Assembly (NCBI GenBank): GCA_021818605.1
Contig: JAKAUH010000890.1
Span: 1-15,073, forward strand
Length of the DNA stretch: 15,073 nucleotides
From: Planctomycetota bacterium
Lineage (GTDB): Bacteria > Planctomycetota > Planctomycetia > Isosphaerales > Isosphaeraceae
Reading direction: 5' to 3'
Position 1 is the first letter of the stretch; each line of letters opens with the position of its first letter. The notes under the pieces are model-generated. The model searched no databases and was not told the origin of the DNA. It worked only from the letters and a program-made list of their open reading frames with translations. Positions 1-7,431 of this stretch are shown piece by piece. Position numbers and translations under genes: made by a program.

Positions 1-234
1 ACCCACGGCGCTGTGGATCGCGATCGCATGCGTGTTACTCTGGAGGAACAGCGGAACGGGCACCCGCTTCTGCAGATCGTCATTCGGTGGATAGACCGTC
101 GGGACCAGCCCCTTGAAGAACGGATCGAGATCCCTCATGTATCTGATGCGCTGCATGCCGAAGGGACTCAGGAGTCGATAAGCAAACTCGACGTCGTGAG
201 GCCCCTCAACGACCAGGAAGCCATACTTCGGCAT
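1..234 (-). CDS. TOPRIM-like (DUF3226/OLD-nuclease-type) protein, C-terminus outside window
   Basis: The 78 visible residues begin MPKYGFLVVEGPHDVEFAYR. A short beta strand runs into VEGPHDVEF, which looks like the first TOPRIM motif, with Glu10 as the expected metal-binding glutamate. This start is seen in DUF3226, DUF4435 and OLD-type nucleases. The ATG at 234 lies 3 bp after the stop of the upstream AAA ATPase, so the two are almost certainly co-transcribed and translationally coupled. In OLD proteins the ATPase and TOPRIM nuclease are one chain; in PARIS and similar systems they are split, as here. The role inferred is the nuclease or effector partner of the ATPase. The acidic TOPRIM residues further on lie beyond the window edge, so nuclease activity cannot be judged. 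Confidence 0.7.
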   Translation of the reverse strand, partial: MPKYGFLVVEGPHDVEFAYRLLSPFGMQRIRYMRDLDPFFKGLVPTVYPPNDDLQKRVPVPLFLQSNTHAIAIHSAVG

Positions 235-237
235 CGC

Positions 238-1383
238 CTACCTCACATCGAGTCCCCGCTCGCAGCGCAGGCGGAGCAGAAGATCCCCGTAAATCCGCTT
301 GGCTCGGGTCTCTTCTTCCGTCTGATCGAGATGGAAGGTGACGACCTCGTCAATCATGCTCTTGTTGGACAGGACGATCGCGTCCACAGCCTCGAGGCTA
401 TGCGTCGTCGCAACAACCTGGACACCGAAATTGCTGGCCGCTTTCGTCAGCCAGGAAAGGACCCTTTGAAGCGCGCTCACGTGGATTCCGGCTTCCATCT
501 CATCGATCAGCAACAGCCCGCCCTTCTGGAGGGTGGGAAGCCTGGTGGCGAGCAGGACGGTCCTCCTCAACCCATCCCCGAAGACGGAAAGCGGCGCGGG
601 ACCGAGGCGCCGATGTTTCAGGTAGATAGCTGGCCTCGCCCCACGAAACGACGCCACGTAGATGTCCTGGATGTCGTCGTCAAACTCCTGGATGAGGGCC
701 CGAATCGAGGCCAGGTATTCCGGCCTGGGGAGCAGGCGGGATAGCGAGCGCACCTGCACTTTGTTGATCTGGTAAGAATAAGGGGTAAGCGACTCGCAAG
801 GGAGAGATCCGCGACGGGACGGTGGTCGACCAGCAGAGATCGGCTGGTCCTCCCACACCTGGGTCGTGATGATTTCCTCCTCGAAATCCGACTTGGGCGA
901 GAGAGGAATGACCGAATTGACGTGGTGGGTTATTTCAGCGCCACGGCGAGGCTGCAAATCCTCGATGTAGGTGAGCAAAGGACGCTTTCCACGTAGCTCA
1001 GGGCCACCCGAATCGATGTCCCCCACAATGTCGTCATAAGTCGCACGAAGCTTACGTAGCGGAAACTCCCCGTCGCATGTCATCAGGCACTGCCCGCTGA
1101 ACAGGACGTCCGGGTCGAATAGTTGCCCATCTTGCTGGAAGCACCAACGGAGTGACTGGACACGGGTCTCATCGAGACCACCAAAGTCCCGGCGACGCAC
1201 CATCCAGACCCACTCGGAGGGGTCCAGAGGCTTGCACAGGATCGAGAGCGCCTCCAGGATGCTCGTCTTACCTGAATTATTCGCGCCGACGAGGATGTTG
1301 ACTCGGCCCAACTCGCCAAGGCGAAGGTTCTTTAACCCTCGAAAGCCATCGATTGTGACACTGTCCAGCGAGTAGCCCGACAT
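238..1383 (-). CDS. AAA family ATPase, OLD/RecF-like (AAA_15/AAA_21)
   Basis: The protein has 381 residues if it starts at the ATG at 1383, which has GGAG 8 nt upstream. An in-frame GTG at 1392 overlaps that ribosome site and is less likely. It begins with an SMC/RecF-like strand (VTIDGFRGLKNL), then Walker A GANNSGKT at about residues 33-40. An ABC-type signature-like stretch (FGDGLRR) lies near 268-274, Walker B GLLLIDE near 289-295 followed by the D-loop region, and a switch histidine (TTHS) near 326-329. The middle (about 60-250) is the variable insertion typical of OLD-like ATPases. It is immediately followed by a TOPRIM-like gene. Such ATPase-TOPRIM pairs are known in phage defence (OLD, Gabija, PARIS), but which subtype this is cannot be settled here. 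A sampled 60-base line has about 60% GC, below a sampled line of the hydrolase gene at 13664 (about 72%), which would fit acquisition by transfer. Confidence 0.85.
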   Translation of the reverse strand: MSGYSLDSVTIDGFRGLKNLRLGELGRVNILVGANNSGKTSILEALSILCKPLDPSEWVWMVRRRDFGGLDETRVQSLRWCFQQDGQLFDPDVLFSGQCLMTCDGEFPLRKLRATYDDIVGDIDSGGPELRGKRPLLTYIEDLQPRRGAEITHHVNSVIPLSPKSDFEEEIITTQVWEDQPISAGRPPSRRGSLPCESLTPYSYQINKVQVRSLSRLLPRPEYLASIRALIQEFDDDIQDIYVASFRGARPAIYLKHRRLGPAPLSVFGDGLRRTVLLATRLPTLQKGGLLLIDEMEAGIHVSALQRVLSWLTKAASNFGVQVVATTHSLEAVDAIVLSNKSMIDEVVTFHLDQTEEETRAKRIYGDLLLRLRCERGLDVR

Positions 1384-1498
1384 GGTCGGCACTCCGTTCG
1401 GGTTCGGACGTCCCCGGTGTCATTCTATCACCGCGCCGAGAACGCGTCCCCATGGAACCGGTCCATCCGCGGATCCGGGCATGCGGTGCCAGTTGTGC

Positions 1499-1532
1499 GG
1501 GGCGCGACGGCCGAATATGGCCGCCGCGCCCC
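1499..1532. terminator. strong GC hairpin, possible terminator
   Basis: GGGGCGCG (1499-1506) pairs perfectly with CGCGCCCC (1525-1532). Inside, after a 2x2 mismatch, GGCC pairs with GGCC around a GAATAT loop. It lies 67 bp after the stop of the small membrane protein and 115 bp upstream of the AAA ATPase start, both on the minus strand, so it could end transcription of the former. There is no T-run on either side, so this is not a classical intrinsic terminator. Confidence 0.4.
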
Positions 1533-1598
1533 GATCGACGCCGGATGAATGCAGCCAGTCGTCCGCCTACGGGCCCCCTCGAGTCAGGTCAGATCCGT

Positions 1599-1787
1599 TC
1601 AGGCCCGCTGGAGCACCGGCCGGATCATCCGGGCCGTGCCGATCCCGTAGAGCACGATCAGGATGCTGTAAGCCGCCGGGCAGAACCGGTCGGCCGAGGA
1701 TCCGAACGTGACCAGGAACCCCAGCACGCAGAAGACCAGGGAAGCCAGCAGGCCGGCGGCGATCGCCCATCGCAAGACAACCATCAT
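1599..1787 (-). CDS. small two-helix membrane protein, function unknown
   Basis: The predicted protein has 62 residues (61 if the second ATG is used) and two hydrophobic segments. The first is near residues 7-29 (AIAAGLLASLVFCVLGFLV) and the second near 38-52 (AAYSILIVLYGIGTA), separated by a short polar turn and followed by a basic end (RMIRPVLQRA). A good ribosome site, AGGAAGGAG, lies 9 nt before the ATG at 1787, which is the main reason to accept so short a gene. It stands alone, with the AAA ATPase downstream on the same strand after about 215 bp and a hairpin between. No family is recognised. It is probably an inner-membrane protein. Confidence 0.6.
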   Translation of the reverse strand: MMVVLRWAIAAGLLASLVFCVLGFLVTFGSSADRFCPAAYSILIVLYGIGTARMIRPVLQRA

Positions 1788-1976
1788 CGTCGTTCGCTCC
1801 TTCCTGAAGCGAGGATTTCGATGCTGCCCGGCATCCGAGCCGAGCCGGCTCTCTTACGATGAGCAATCGCCGCCGTGGTGTGCCAGTCCGGCCGACCGGC
1901 CTTCGAGATGCGAGTGGATGCACCCACAACCCTCGAGCGGCGGGATACCTCCCCGGCAAGAACGGTCTTCAAGCAG

Positions 1977-1996
1977 GTCGGGCAGGAATGCCCGAC
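1977..1996. repeat. 8-bp perfect inverted repeat (hairpin)
   Basis: GTCGGGCA, a GGAA loop, then TGCCCGAC form a perfect short hairpin. The left arm is identical to the start of each unit in the tandem array that begins at 2008, so this is likely an ancestral or diverged unit of the same repeat, with the dyad intact. Confidence 0.7.
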
Positions 1997-2007
1997 GCCG
2001 AGGCCAC

Positions 2008-2140
2008 GTCGGGCACGAATGGCCGACCGACTTGAAAACCCGTCGGGCACGAATGGCCGACCGACTTCAGCCCCGTCGGGCACGAATGCCGGAACGACTT
2101 CAGCCCCGTCGGGCACGAATGCCGGAACGACTTCATACCG
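2008..2140. repeat. tandem array of four 33-34 bp repeats
   Basis: Four head-to-tail units run 2008-2041, 2042-2074, 2075-2107 and 2108-2140, each starting GTCGGGCACGAATG. Units 1-2 continue GCCGACCGACTT and units 3-4 continue CCGGAACGACTT, so there are two subtypes. Units 1-2 retain an imperfect dyad (GTCGGGCA/TGGCCGAC, one mismatch). There are no unique spacers, so it is not a CRISPR array. It sits 17 bp downstream of the M13 peptidase stop. All six reading frames through it give repetitive, low-credibility peptides, so I treat it as non-coding. The rest of 1788-2156 shows no gene that I can support. Confidence 0.85.
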
Positions 2141-2156
2141 CTGTCACAACAGACGT

Positions 2157-4226
2157 TCACCAGATCCGCACGCGGCGGTCCGGGGCGAGCCAGAGCTTGT
2201 CGCCCTCCTTGACGCCGAAGGCGGAGTAGAACTCGGGGATGTTCCGGACAACCCCGTTGCAGCGGAACTCGGCCGGCGAGTGCGGGTCGATCGTGAGCCG
2301 GCGCGAGAGATCGGCGTCGCGGAACTTGGCTCGCCAGCACTGGGCCCAGCCGATGAAGAACCGCTGCTCACCCGTGCGGCCCTCGATCGTTGGAGACGGG
2401 GCACCGGCCAGGGCGATCCGGTAAGCCTTCAGCGCAATCGTCAGGCCGCCCAGGTCGCCGATGTTCTCACCGATCGTGAGCGCCCCATTCACGTGCTGGC
2501 CGGGGAGCTGCGCGGGGCTATAGCCGTTGTACTGCTCGATGAGCATCCCGGCCCGCTTCTCGAACTCCTTGCGATCGGCCGCCGTCCACCAGTCCTTCAT
2601 GTTGCCGTCGCCGTCATACTTGGAACCCTGGTCGTCGAAGCCGTGGCCGATCTCGTGGCCGATCACAGCGCCGATGCCGCCGTAGTTCACCGCGTCGTCG
2701 GCGTTCATGTCGAAGAACGGTGGCTGGAGGATCGCCGCGGGGAACACGATTTCGTTGAACTGCGGGTTGTAGTAGGCATTGACGGTCTGCGGGGTCATGC
2801 CCCACTCGGTGCGGTCCACCGGCTTGCCCAGCTTGGCGAGCTCGTGGTCGAGCTCGAAGGCGTGGGCGCGGCGCACGTTGCTCAGCAGGTCCTCGCGGCG
2901 GATCTCCAGCTTCGAGTAATCCCGCCACTTGTCGGGATAGCCGATCTTGGGTGTGAACTTCTCGAGCTTCTCGAGCGCCTTCTTCCGGGTCTCGACGCTC
3001 ATCCAGTCGAGGTTCTGGATATCGCGGCGGTAGGCTTCGATGAGGTTCTTGACGAGCTGCTGCATCCTCACCTTGGCCGCCGGGGGAAAATGGCGGGCGA
3101 CGTACAGCTTGCCGGCTGCCTCGCCGAGGGCCCCTTCGACCGTGTTGACGCCCCGCTTCCACCGCGGGGGCAGCTCGGTGGCACCCGTGAGCTTGCGGGC
3201 GAACTCGAAGTCCTCGTCGACGATCGCCCTGTTGAGGTACGACGCCGAGGCATCGAGCACCCGCCAGGTCAGCCAGGTCTTCCACTGATCGAGAGGCACG
3301 TCCTTGAGGGCCGCGGCCATCGCGGTGAAGTAGTCGGGCTGGGCGACGACGACCTCCTTCACGTCCTTCGCGCCGGTGGTGTCGAGGTAGAGCGTCCAGT
3401 CGAAGCCTGGGGTCAGGGCGTCGAGCGCCGCGCGATCCTTCTTGTTGTAGGTGAGGGTGTCATCCCGACTCTTGACGCGGTCCCAGTGCCCCTTCGCCAG
3501 CCGGGTCTCCAGCTCCATGACCTGCTTCGCCGCGGCGGCCGGGTCCTTGCGGCCGGCCAGGGCGAACATCTTCTCGACGTGCTTGACGAACGCCTGGCGG
3601 ATCGGCTCGAACTTCGGCGCGCGGTAATACGACTCGTCCGGCAGGCTGAGGCCGCCCTGCGCGAGCTGGACCATCTCCTTATCCGACTGCTTGGCGTCGG
3701 GCGCGATGTACAGGTGGAAGACACCGCCGGTTCCCTCGCGCTGGAGCTCGGCCAGCAGCTTCAGGAGCGCGGCCCTATCGGCGACGGCGTCGATGCGGGC
3801 CAGGTCGGCCTTGATCGGCGAGAGGCCGAGTTCCTCGATCCGCTTCTCGTCCATGAACGAGTTGTACAGGTCGCCGATCTTGCGGGCCTCCGAGCCGGTG
3901 GAAGCGCCCTCGCTCCGGGCGGACTCCTCGATGATCGCGCGGAGGTCGGCCAGCGACCGGTCTCGCAGCTCCATGAAGCTGCCGTAGCCGCCGTACTCGG
4001 CCGGGATCTTCGCCTCGGCCAGCCAGGTGCCGTTGACGTGCCGGAACAGGTCATCCTGCGGGCGAACCTTCTCATCGAAGCCCGTCGCGACGATGCCCGA
4101 CCGCAGCGGACGATCCGCCGCGGTGCCGGCGCCCGCTCGGGCGCGAAGCCCCGATCCCCAGTAGGCCGCAACGAGGCCCGCGGCCAGCATCGCCGCGGAC
4201 GTCGCCTTCCCGATCTGCCATCTCAT
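2157..4226 (-). CDS. M13 family zinc metalloendopeptidase (PepO/neprilysin-like), secreted
   Basis: The protein has 689 residues, the usual length for bacterial M13 enzymes. It cleaves oligopeptides outside the cytoplasm. The start at 4226 has GAGGGA 9 nt upstream and yields a signal-like N-terminus: MRWQIGK, then a hydrophobic stretch around 8-25 (ATSAAMLAAGLVAAYWGS). The N-terminal M13 domain follows from about 52 (RPQDDLFRHVNGTW, a family hallmark). Catalytic features are NAYY at 483-486 (substrate-binding), HEIGH at 524-528 (two zinc histidines and the catalytic Glu) and ENIGDLGG from 587 (Glu587 as third zinc ligand, Asp591 supporting). The C-terminus reads CNGVVRNIPEFYSAF, with an end (VRIW) like the CxxW end of neprilysin but with Cys replaced by Val. 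It appears monocistronic. The upstream gap of about 460 bp is shared with a divergent gene. Confidence 0.95.
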   Translation of the reverse strand: MRWQIGKATSAAMLAAGLVAAYWGSGLRARAGAGTAADRPLRSGIVATGFDEKVRPQDDLFRHVNGTWLAEAKIPAEYGGYGSFMELRDRSLADLRAIIEESARSEGASTGSEARKIGDLYNSFMDEKRIEELGLSPIKADLARIDAVADRAALLKLLAELQREGTGGVFHLYIAPDAKQSDKEMVQLAQGGLSLPDESYYRAPKFEPIRQAFVKHVEKMFALAGRKDPAAAAKQVMELETRLAKGHWDRVKSRDDTLTYNKKDRAALDALTPGFDWTLYLDTTGAKDVKEVVVAQPDYFTAMAAALKDVPLDQWKTWLTWRVLDASASYLNRAIVDEDFEFARKLTGATELPPRWKRGVNTVEGALGEAAGKLYVARHFPPAAKVRMQQLVKNLIEAYRRDIQNLDWMSVETRKKALEKLEKFTPKIGYPDKWRDYSKLEIRREDLLSNVRRAHAFELDHELAKLGKPVDRTEWGMTPQTVNAYYNPQFNEIVFPAAILQPPFFDMNADDAVNYGGIGAVIGHEIGHGFDDQGSKYDGDGNMKDWWTAADRKEFEKRAGMLIEQYNGYSPAQLPGQHVNGALTIGENIGDLGGLTIALKAYRIALAGAPSPTIEGRTGEQRFFIGWAQCWRAKFRDADLSRRLTIDPHSPAEFRCNGVVRNIPEFYSAFGVKEGDKLWLAPDRRVRIW

Positions 4227-4686
4227 GCGTGCCAGTCCCTCGTGATGTGATGGAGACGCCCCCGGCAAGCCGGCCTCCGATCGACCAGGCCCACCGCGGG
4301 CCGTAACCCCAACATGGTGGGCAACCCAGCAGACCGGGAACAAGGGCAAATCGGCGTCGGTGCGTCGGAGGGATGGCCGAGGCACCAAAGGCGCCGGCCG
4401 GTCATGAGGTCGCCACGGCCTTCCGACAACCGCCGTGTCAGCCGCGGCTCCCCTGATCCGGACACCCCGCCGAACACGATCGGTCTTGCCGCGCCCACGG
4501 CATGACGGCCGCCCCAAGGGCACCAGCCCGGCACCGCTGGGCCACGTGGCACACGATTTGCAATAGCTTCATTTCAGTATGTCCGTCTTCAAGTACATGA
4601 GCGGCCCACCCATGGCGGACACCTGTCCCGCCTGGCTCGGAAGGAACCGTGGGGCCCGGTCGGCGCACCATCGAGGAGGTTTCGTC
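4227..4686. other. divergent intergenic region, no gene seen
   Basis: This 460-bp stretch separates the M13 peptidase (minus) from the LEPR-like protein (plus). The open frames through it have no ribosome site and no plausible composition. One relatively AT-rich patch (about 4553-4590, TTGCAATAGCTTCATTTCAG) could hold the promoter of the plus-strand gene, but I cannot place a correctly spaced -35/-10 pair. No strong inverted repeat was found. Confidence 0.5.
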
Positions 4687-5910
4687 ATGTTGCGCATTCC
4701 ATCGCTGGCCCTGCTCTTCGCAGGTCAACATATCCAGCGTCGTCGCCGCCACCAGTTTGTTCCCTCGGCCACCGAATCGTTGGCGGGCCTCGAGGGACGC
4801 ATGATGCTCTCCGGCGCGGGCGGAGCCGCGGTCGCACACGTGGCGGTCGACCACGCGGCGGTCGACCACGCGGCGAATCCCCACGCGATGGCCCGTCACG
4901 CGGCGCTCCACCACGGCGCGGTTCACCACGCGATGGTCCGTCACGCGGCGCTTCATCACACTCAGGCCCACCACGCCATGGCGCACCACGCGGCGCTTCA
5001 TCACACCCAGGTCCACCACGCCATGGCGCACCACGCCGCGGCTCACCATGCCCGGTATCATGCCGCGGCTGCCTCGTCCGCGGTCCAGAAGAGAGACATG
5101 AAGATCGAGGCGCAGCGAAAGGCCGCCGCCGCGATCACGGCCGCCGCGGTCGCCCACGACCCGATCATCACGACCGCGACCGCCGGGAGCAACGTTCTCA
5201 ACAACGCCTTCACCGGCACCATCGTCTCGGGCATTATCGCCGGCCCGGACTCCTCGAACTACGCGCTGCCCGGCCTGACCGCGGAGACCTATAACGGCTA
5301 CTCGACGACACCCGGCACGCTGCCCGCCGGACTGGATAACTCCTACCGGGCCGTCATGGGACTGGGCGTCCCCCAGCCGGTCGTCCTGTCAGAGGTTCCG
5401 GCCAATTCGGCCCTCATCCGAGCCTACGACACCAACACGACCGCCACGGCCTCGACCGGTAACACGGCCCCGACCAGCACCGAGCTCGCATCGGCGCTCA
5501 CGAGCCTCCTGAGCGGCACGAGTGCGACCACGAGCAGCAACACCGCGCTGGCCTCCGATCTCGCGAGCCTCCTGGGACTCACGAGCACGTCCACGTCCAC
5601 CAGCGCGACCAGCAACACCGCGCTGGCCTCCGATCTCGTGAGCCTCCTGTCCGCGTTGACCGGGACCGGGACAACCACCGAATCGCCGCTGGCGGCCCTG
5701 CTGGTCAGCGGCCTGGTACCCACCGCCGGCCAGACGACCACCACGACGGCTCTGCTGCCCTCAAGCGGAACCTTCACGCAGTTTTTCAGCCCGGTGTCGC
5801 CCCTGACCAGCCCCGTTAATCCGTCGCCGTTGCCGCTCAACGGCGTCCTGCCGTTCACCCGGACGCCGATCAACCCCTCGCCGCTGCCCCCCAACGGCGT
5901 CCTGGCCTGA
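4687..5910 (+). CDS. LEPR-XLL-like exported protein with histidine pentad repeats and Ser/Thr-rich tail
   Basis: The protein has 407 residues. The ATG at 4687 is chosen because GAGGAGG lies 7 nt before it; a frame opening at 4579 has no ribosome site. The N-terminus has basic RRRRHQF (18-24) followed by ESLAGLEGRMMLSG (30-43). This closely resembles the basic-then-ESLExRxLLS element that marks many large planctomycete surface or secreted proteins (LEPR-XLL). Residues 51-125 are 15 consecutive pentads, each starting with His and most of the later ones also ending with His; 25 of 75 residues are His. Next come a charged stretch (133-148), a possibly folded region (about 155-248) and a Ser/Thr-rich region with three copies of a LAS-x-L-x-SLL unit (near 267, 288, 313). 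The tail duplicates NPSPLPxNGVL. Metal binding by the His block is an inference. Function is unknown. Confidence 0.8.
   Translation: MLRIPSLALLFAGQHIQRRRRHQFVPSATESLAGLEGRMMLSGAGGAAVAHVAVDHAAVDHAANPHAMARHAALHHGAVHHAMVRHAALHHTQAHHAMAHHAALHHTQVHHAMAHHAAAHHARYHAAAASSAVQKRDMKIEAQRKAAAAITAAAVAHDPIITTATAGSNVLNNAFTGTIVSGIIAGPDSSNYALPGLTAETYNGYSTTPGTLPAGLDNSYRAVMGLGVPQPVVLSEVPANSALIRAYDTNTTATASTGNTAPTSTELASALTSLLSGTSATTSSNTALASDLASLLGLTSTSTSTSATSNTALASDLVSLLSALTGTGTTTESPLAALLVSGLVPTAGQTTTTTALLPSSGTFTQFFSPVSPLTSPVNPSPLPLNGVLPFTRTPINPSPLPPNGVLA
4837..5061 (+). repeat. 15-bp periodic coding repeat (His-x-x-x-x pentads)
   Basis: There are fifteen 15-bp units, each beginning with a CAC or CAT codon in register, encoding patterns such as HAALH, HTQVH and HAMAH. 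Two longer blocks of near-identical DNA (around 4950-4990 and 4995-5030, sharing CACCACGCCATGGCGCACCACG and the following CGGCGCTTCATCACAC in part) suggest expansion by slippage or unequal exchange in multiples of the pentad. Confidence 0.8.
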
Positions 5911-5935
5911 GCGTGAGAGGCCTCAGCACATCATT

Positions 5936-5980
5936 AAATGGGAACTGGCTCCGCGTGCTTCGAGGTGCCAGTCCCCATTT
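5936..5980. terminator. 17-bp inverted repeat between convergent genes
   Basis: The left arm AAATGGGAACTGGCTCC (5936-5952) pairs with GGTGCCAGTCCCCATTT (5964-5980) with two mismatches around an 11-nt loop. It begins 26 bp after the stop of the LEPR-like gene, in the gap facing the convergent phosphoesterase gene, so a bidirectional terminator role is reasonable. It ends in ATTT on the plus strand and, by symmetry, also on the minus strand. It also resembles a dispersed repeat that I associate from memory with this bacterial group, which is not checked here. Confidence 0.6.
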
Positions 5981-6259
5981 GGTCGTGACTTCCGACGAGG
6001 CCGCGGCCTGATGATCGATCGGTTCGCGAGCAATCCATCGGCTCCGCGCAGCGCCGGGAGACAATCTCCCGGCGGGCGCTCGGGGCCGAAGCCATTTCGA
6101 ACTATAGGCATCTGTCTGCGCGTTGTAGGGATCTTCGAAGAATCCCCGCGAATCTTCGAAGAGGCCCGGGCTCCGCATCGGCTCGCTGATGCCTGGCCTC
6201 GAGAATTCGCGGGACGCCATCCAGCCGATTGGATCGAGCACACTGCTCCCGCCAGGCGC
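5981..6259. other. intergenic remainder with two phased 10-bp palindromes
   Basis: No credible gene is present. TCTTCGAAGA, a perfect palindrome, occurs at 6132-6141 and again at 6153-6162, exactly 21 bp apart. Each is preceded by A (ATCTTCGAAGA). The region lies downstream of genes on both sides, so a promoter role is not obvious. It could be a remnant of a repeat or of a lost coding sequence. Confidence 0.5.
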
Positions 6260-7321
6260 TCAGCAGAACGCCGTCGCCTCGACCAGGGGATCGACGCGCG
6301 GGATGGGCGTGAACCGGCCGGTCGGATCCACCATGAAACGGATCGACCGCAGGTTGCGGCAGTCCTCCCGGTCGCAGACCTCGACCGCGAGCGTGTGCTC
6401 GCCCTTGCCCAGCCGGTCGCCGTGCAGCGGGGCCGACCAGCGCGAGCCGACCGTCTCGTTGACCTCGAGCGTCGTCCAGCTCCCGCCATCCACGCGACAC
6501 CTGACCGTCGCGACGCCCGCCTCGGACCAGGTCTGGGCCCGCACCTGATCCGGGCCTCGCACGATATGGGCCGGGCCAGTCGCCAGGATCGCCTCGCGCG
6601 GGTGCGTCACCAGCGCGAACGGCCCGCGCTCGCCCACCGGGCGATAACACACCGCCAGGTCATCCCCGTGCAGGTAGGCGAGCATGTAGCCGGGCGGACC
6701 ACCCTCGGGATCGCCGATCGAGCGGGTCGCGATCGCGACGTTGCGGCCGTCGTTGGCGATCTGCCAGTAGTGTGTGTGGCCGCAGATGATCGCCTGGATG
6801 CGCCGGGTCTGCACCACCTCACGCCACTCGTCAATCCCTGGGCCCGCGTGGTCCTCCCAGATCTGATAAGGGTAGTTGTGCTGGAAGACGACCACGCGCT
6901 CACCGGCGGAGCTGGCCGCATCCACCTCGGCGCGGAACCACTCGACCTGCTCGCGCGAGATCCCCAGCGGGCGTGATTGCTGCGTATCGAGCCGGATGAA
7001 CCGGAACCCTCGCATCGAGGTCGAGCCGTATGTCTCGCCGACGTGGGCGCGAAAGCCCCGCGCCTCGGGATCGTTCTTGACGTCATGGTCGCCCACCAGG
7101 GCGAAGTGCGGGACCGCCAGCCGCTCGCGCAGCTCGTCGAACAGCCGGAACTGCGGCTCGGTCGCGTCCTGCACGTTGTCGCCGATGAACTGCACGAAGT
7201 CGGGCCGGACCAGCCGGTTGATCTCGGCGACCGCACGGTGCGCATCGCGATGGTTGGCCAGTCCGGGCTCTGTCAGGTGCAGGTCGCCCGGGACCGCGAC
7301 GATAATCGGATCGTCACTCAT
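6260..7321 (-). CDS. calcineurin-like metallophosphoesterase with C-terminal beta-sandwich
   Basis: The protein has 353 residues from the ATG at 7321 (GAGG 10 nt upstream). The dimetal phosphoesterase motifs are all present in order: GDLH (Asp13, His15), GDN (Asp48, Asn49), GDHD (77-80, replacing the usual GNHD), FQHNYPY (His148) and GHTH (181-184). The spacing matches the CpdA/3',5'-cyclic nucleotide phosphodiesterase-like group, but the substrate cannot be read from sequence. Residues from about 250 to 345 form an extra domain with alternating strands (VRCRVDGGSWTTLEV, HTLAVEVCDRE), probably an Ig-like or Y_Y_Y-type beta-sandwich. There is no signal peptide, so it is probably cytoplasmic. 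It follows the MFS gene on the same strand after 110 bp, so co-transcription is possible but not clear. Confidence 0.9.
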   Translation of the reverse strand: MSDDPIIVAVPGDLHLTEPGLANHRDAHRAVAEINRLVRPDFVQFIGDNVQDATEPQFRLFDELRERLAVPHFALVGDHDVKNDPEARGFRAHVGETYGSTSMRGFRFIRLDTQQSRPLGISREQVEWFRAEVDAASSAGERVVVFQHNYPYQIWEDHAGPGIDEWREVVQTRRIQAIICGHTHYWQIANDGRNVAIATRSIGDPEGGPPGYMLAYLHGDDLAVCYRPVGERGPFALVTHPREAILATGPAHIVRGPDQVRAQTWSEAGVATVRCRVDGGSWTTLEVNETVGSRWSAPLHGDRLGKGEHTLAVEVCDREDCRNLRSIRFMVDPTGRFTPIPRVDPLVEATAFC

Positions 7322-7431
7322 GGTTCGCTTGCCTCGGTGGTGGCTGGGAGGAGGGAATCGTCGCGCGGCAGGATCCATCGGCAGCAGCGTCCGTGCCGTC
7401 GGCTCGACTCATCGTGATCGCGGGAATGTTG

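Noticed and set aside
2008..2140. Possible CRISPR array
   Set aside because: The units are directly adjacent, with no unique spacers, and no cas gene is nearby.
1875..4250. A very long plus-strand open frame (about 790 codons) opposite the M13 peptidase
   Set aside because: It is the antisense shadow of a GC-rich gene. The minus strand carries HEIGH, NAYY and ENIGDLGG in order with a good ribosome site, while the plus frame shows no recognisable domain.
5424..5894. Minus-strand Val/Ser-rich frame opposite the LEPR-like protein
   Set aside because: It arises from the complement of Thr/Ser-rich codons and has no ribosome site or domain.
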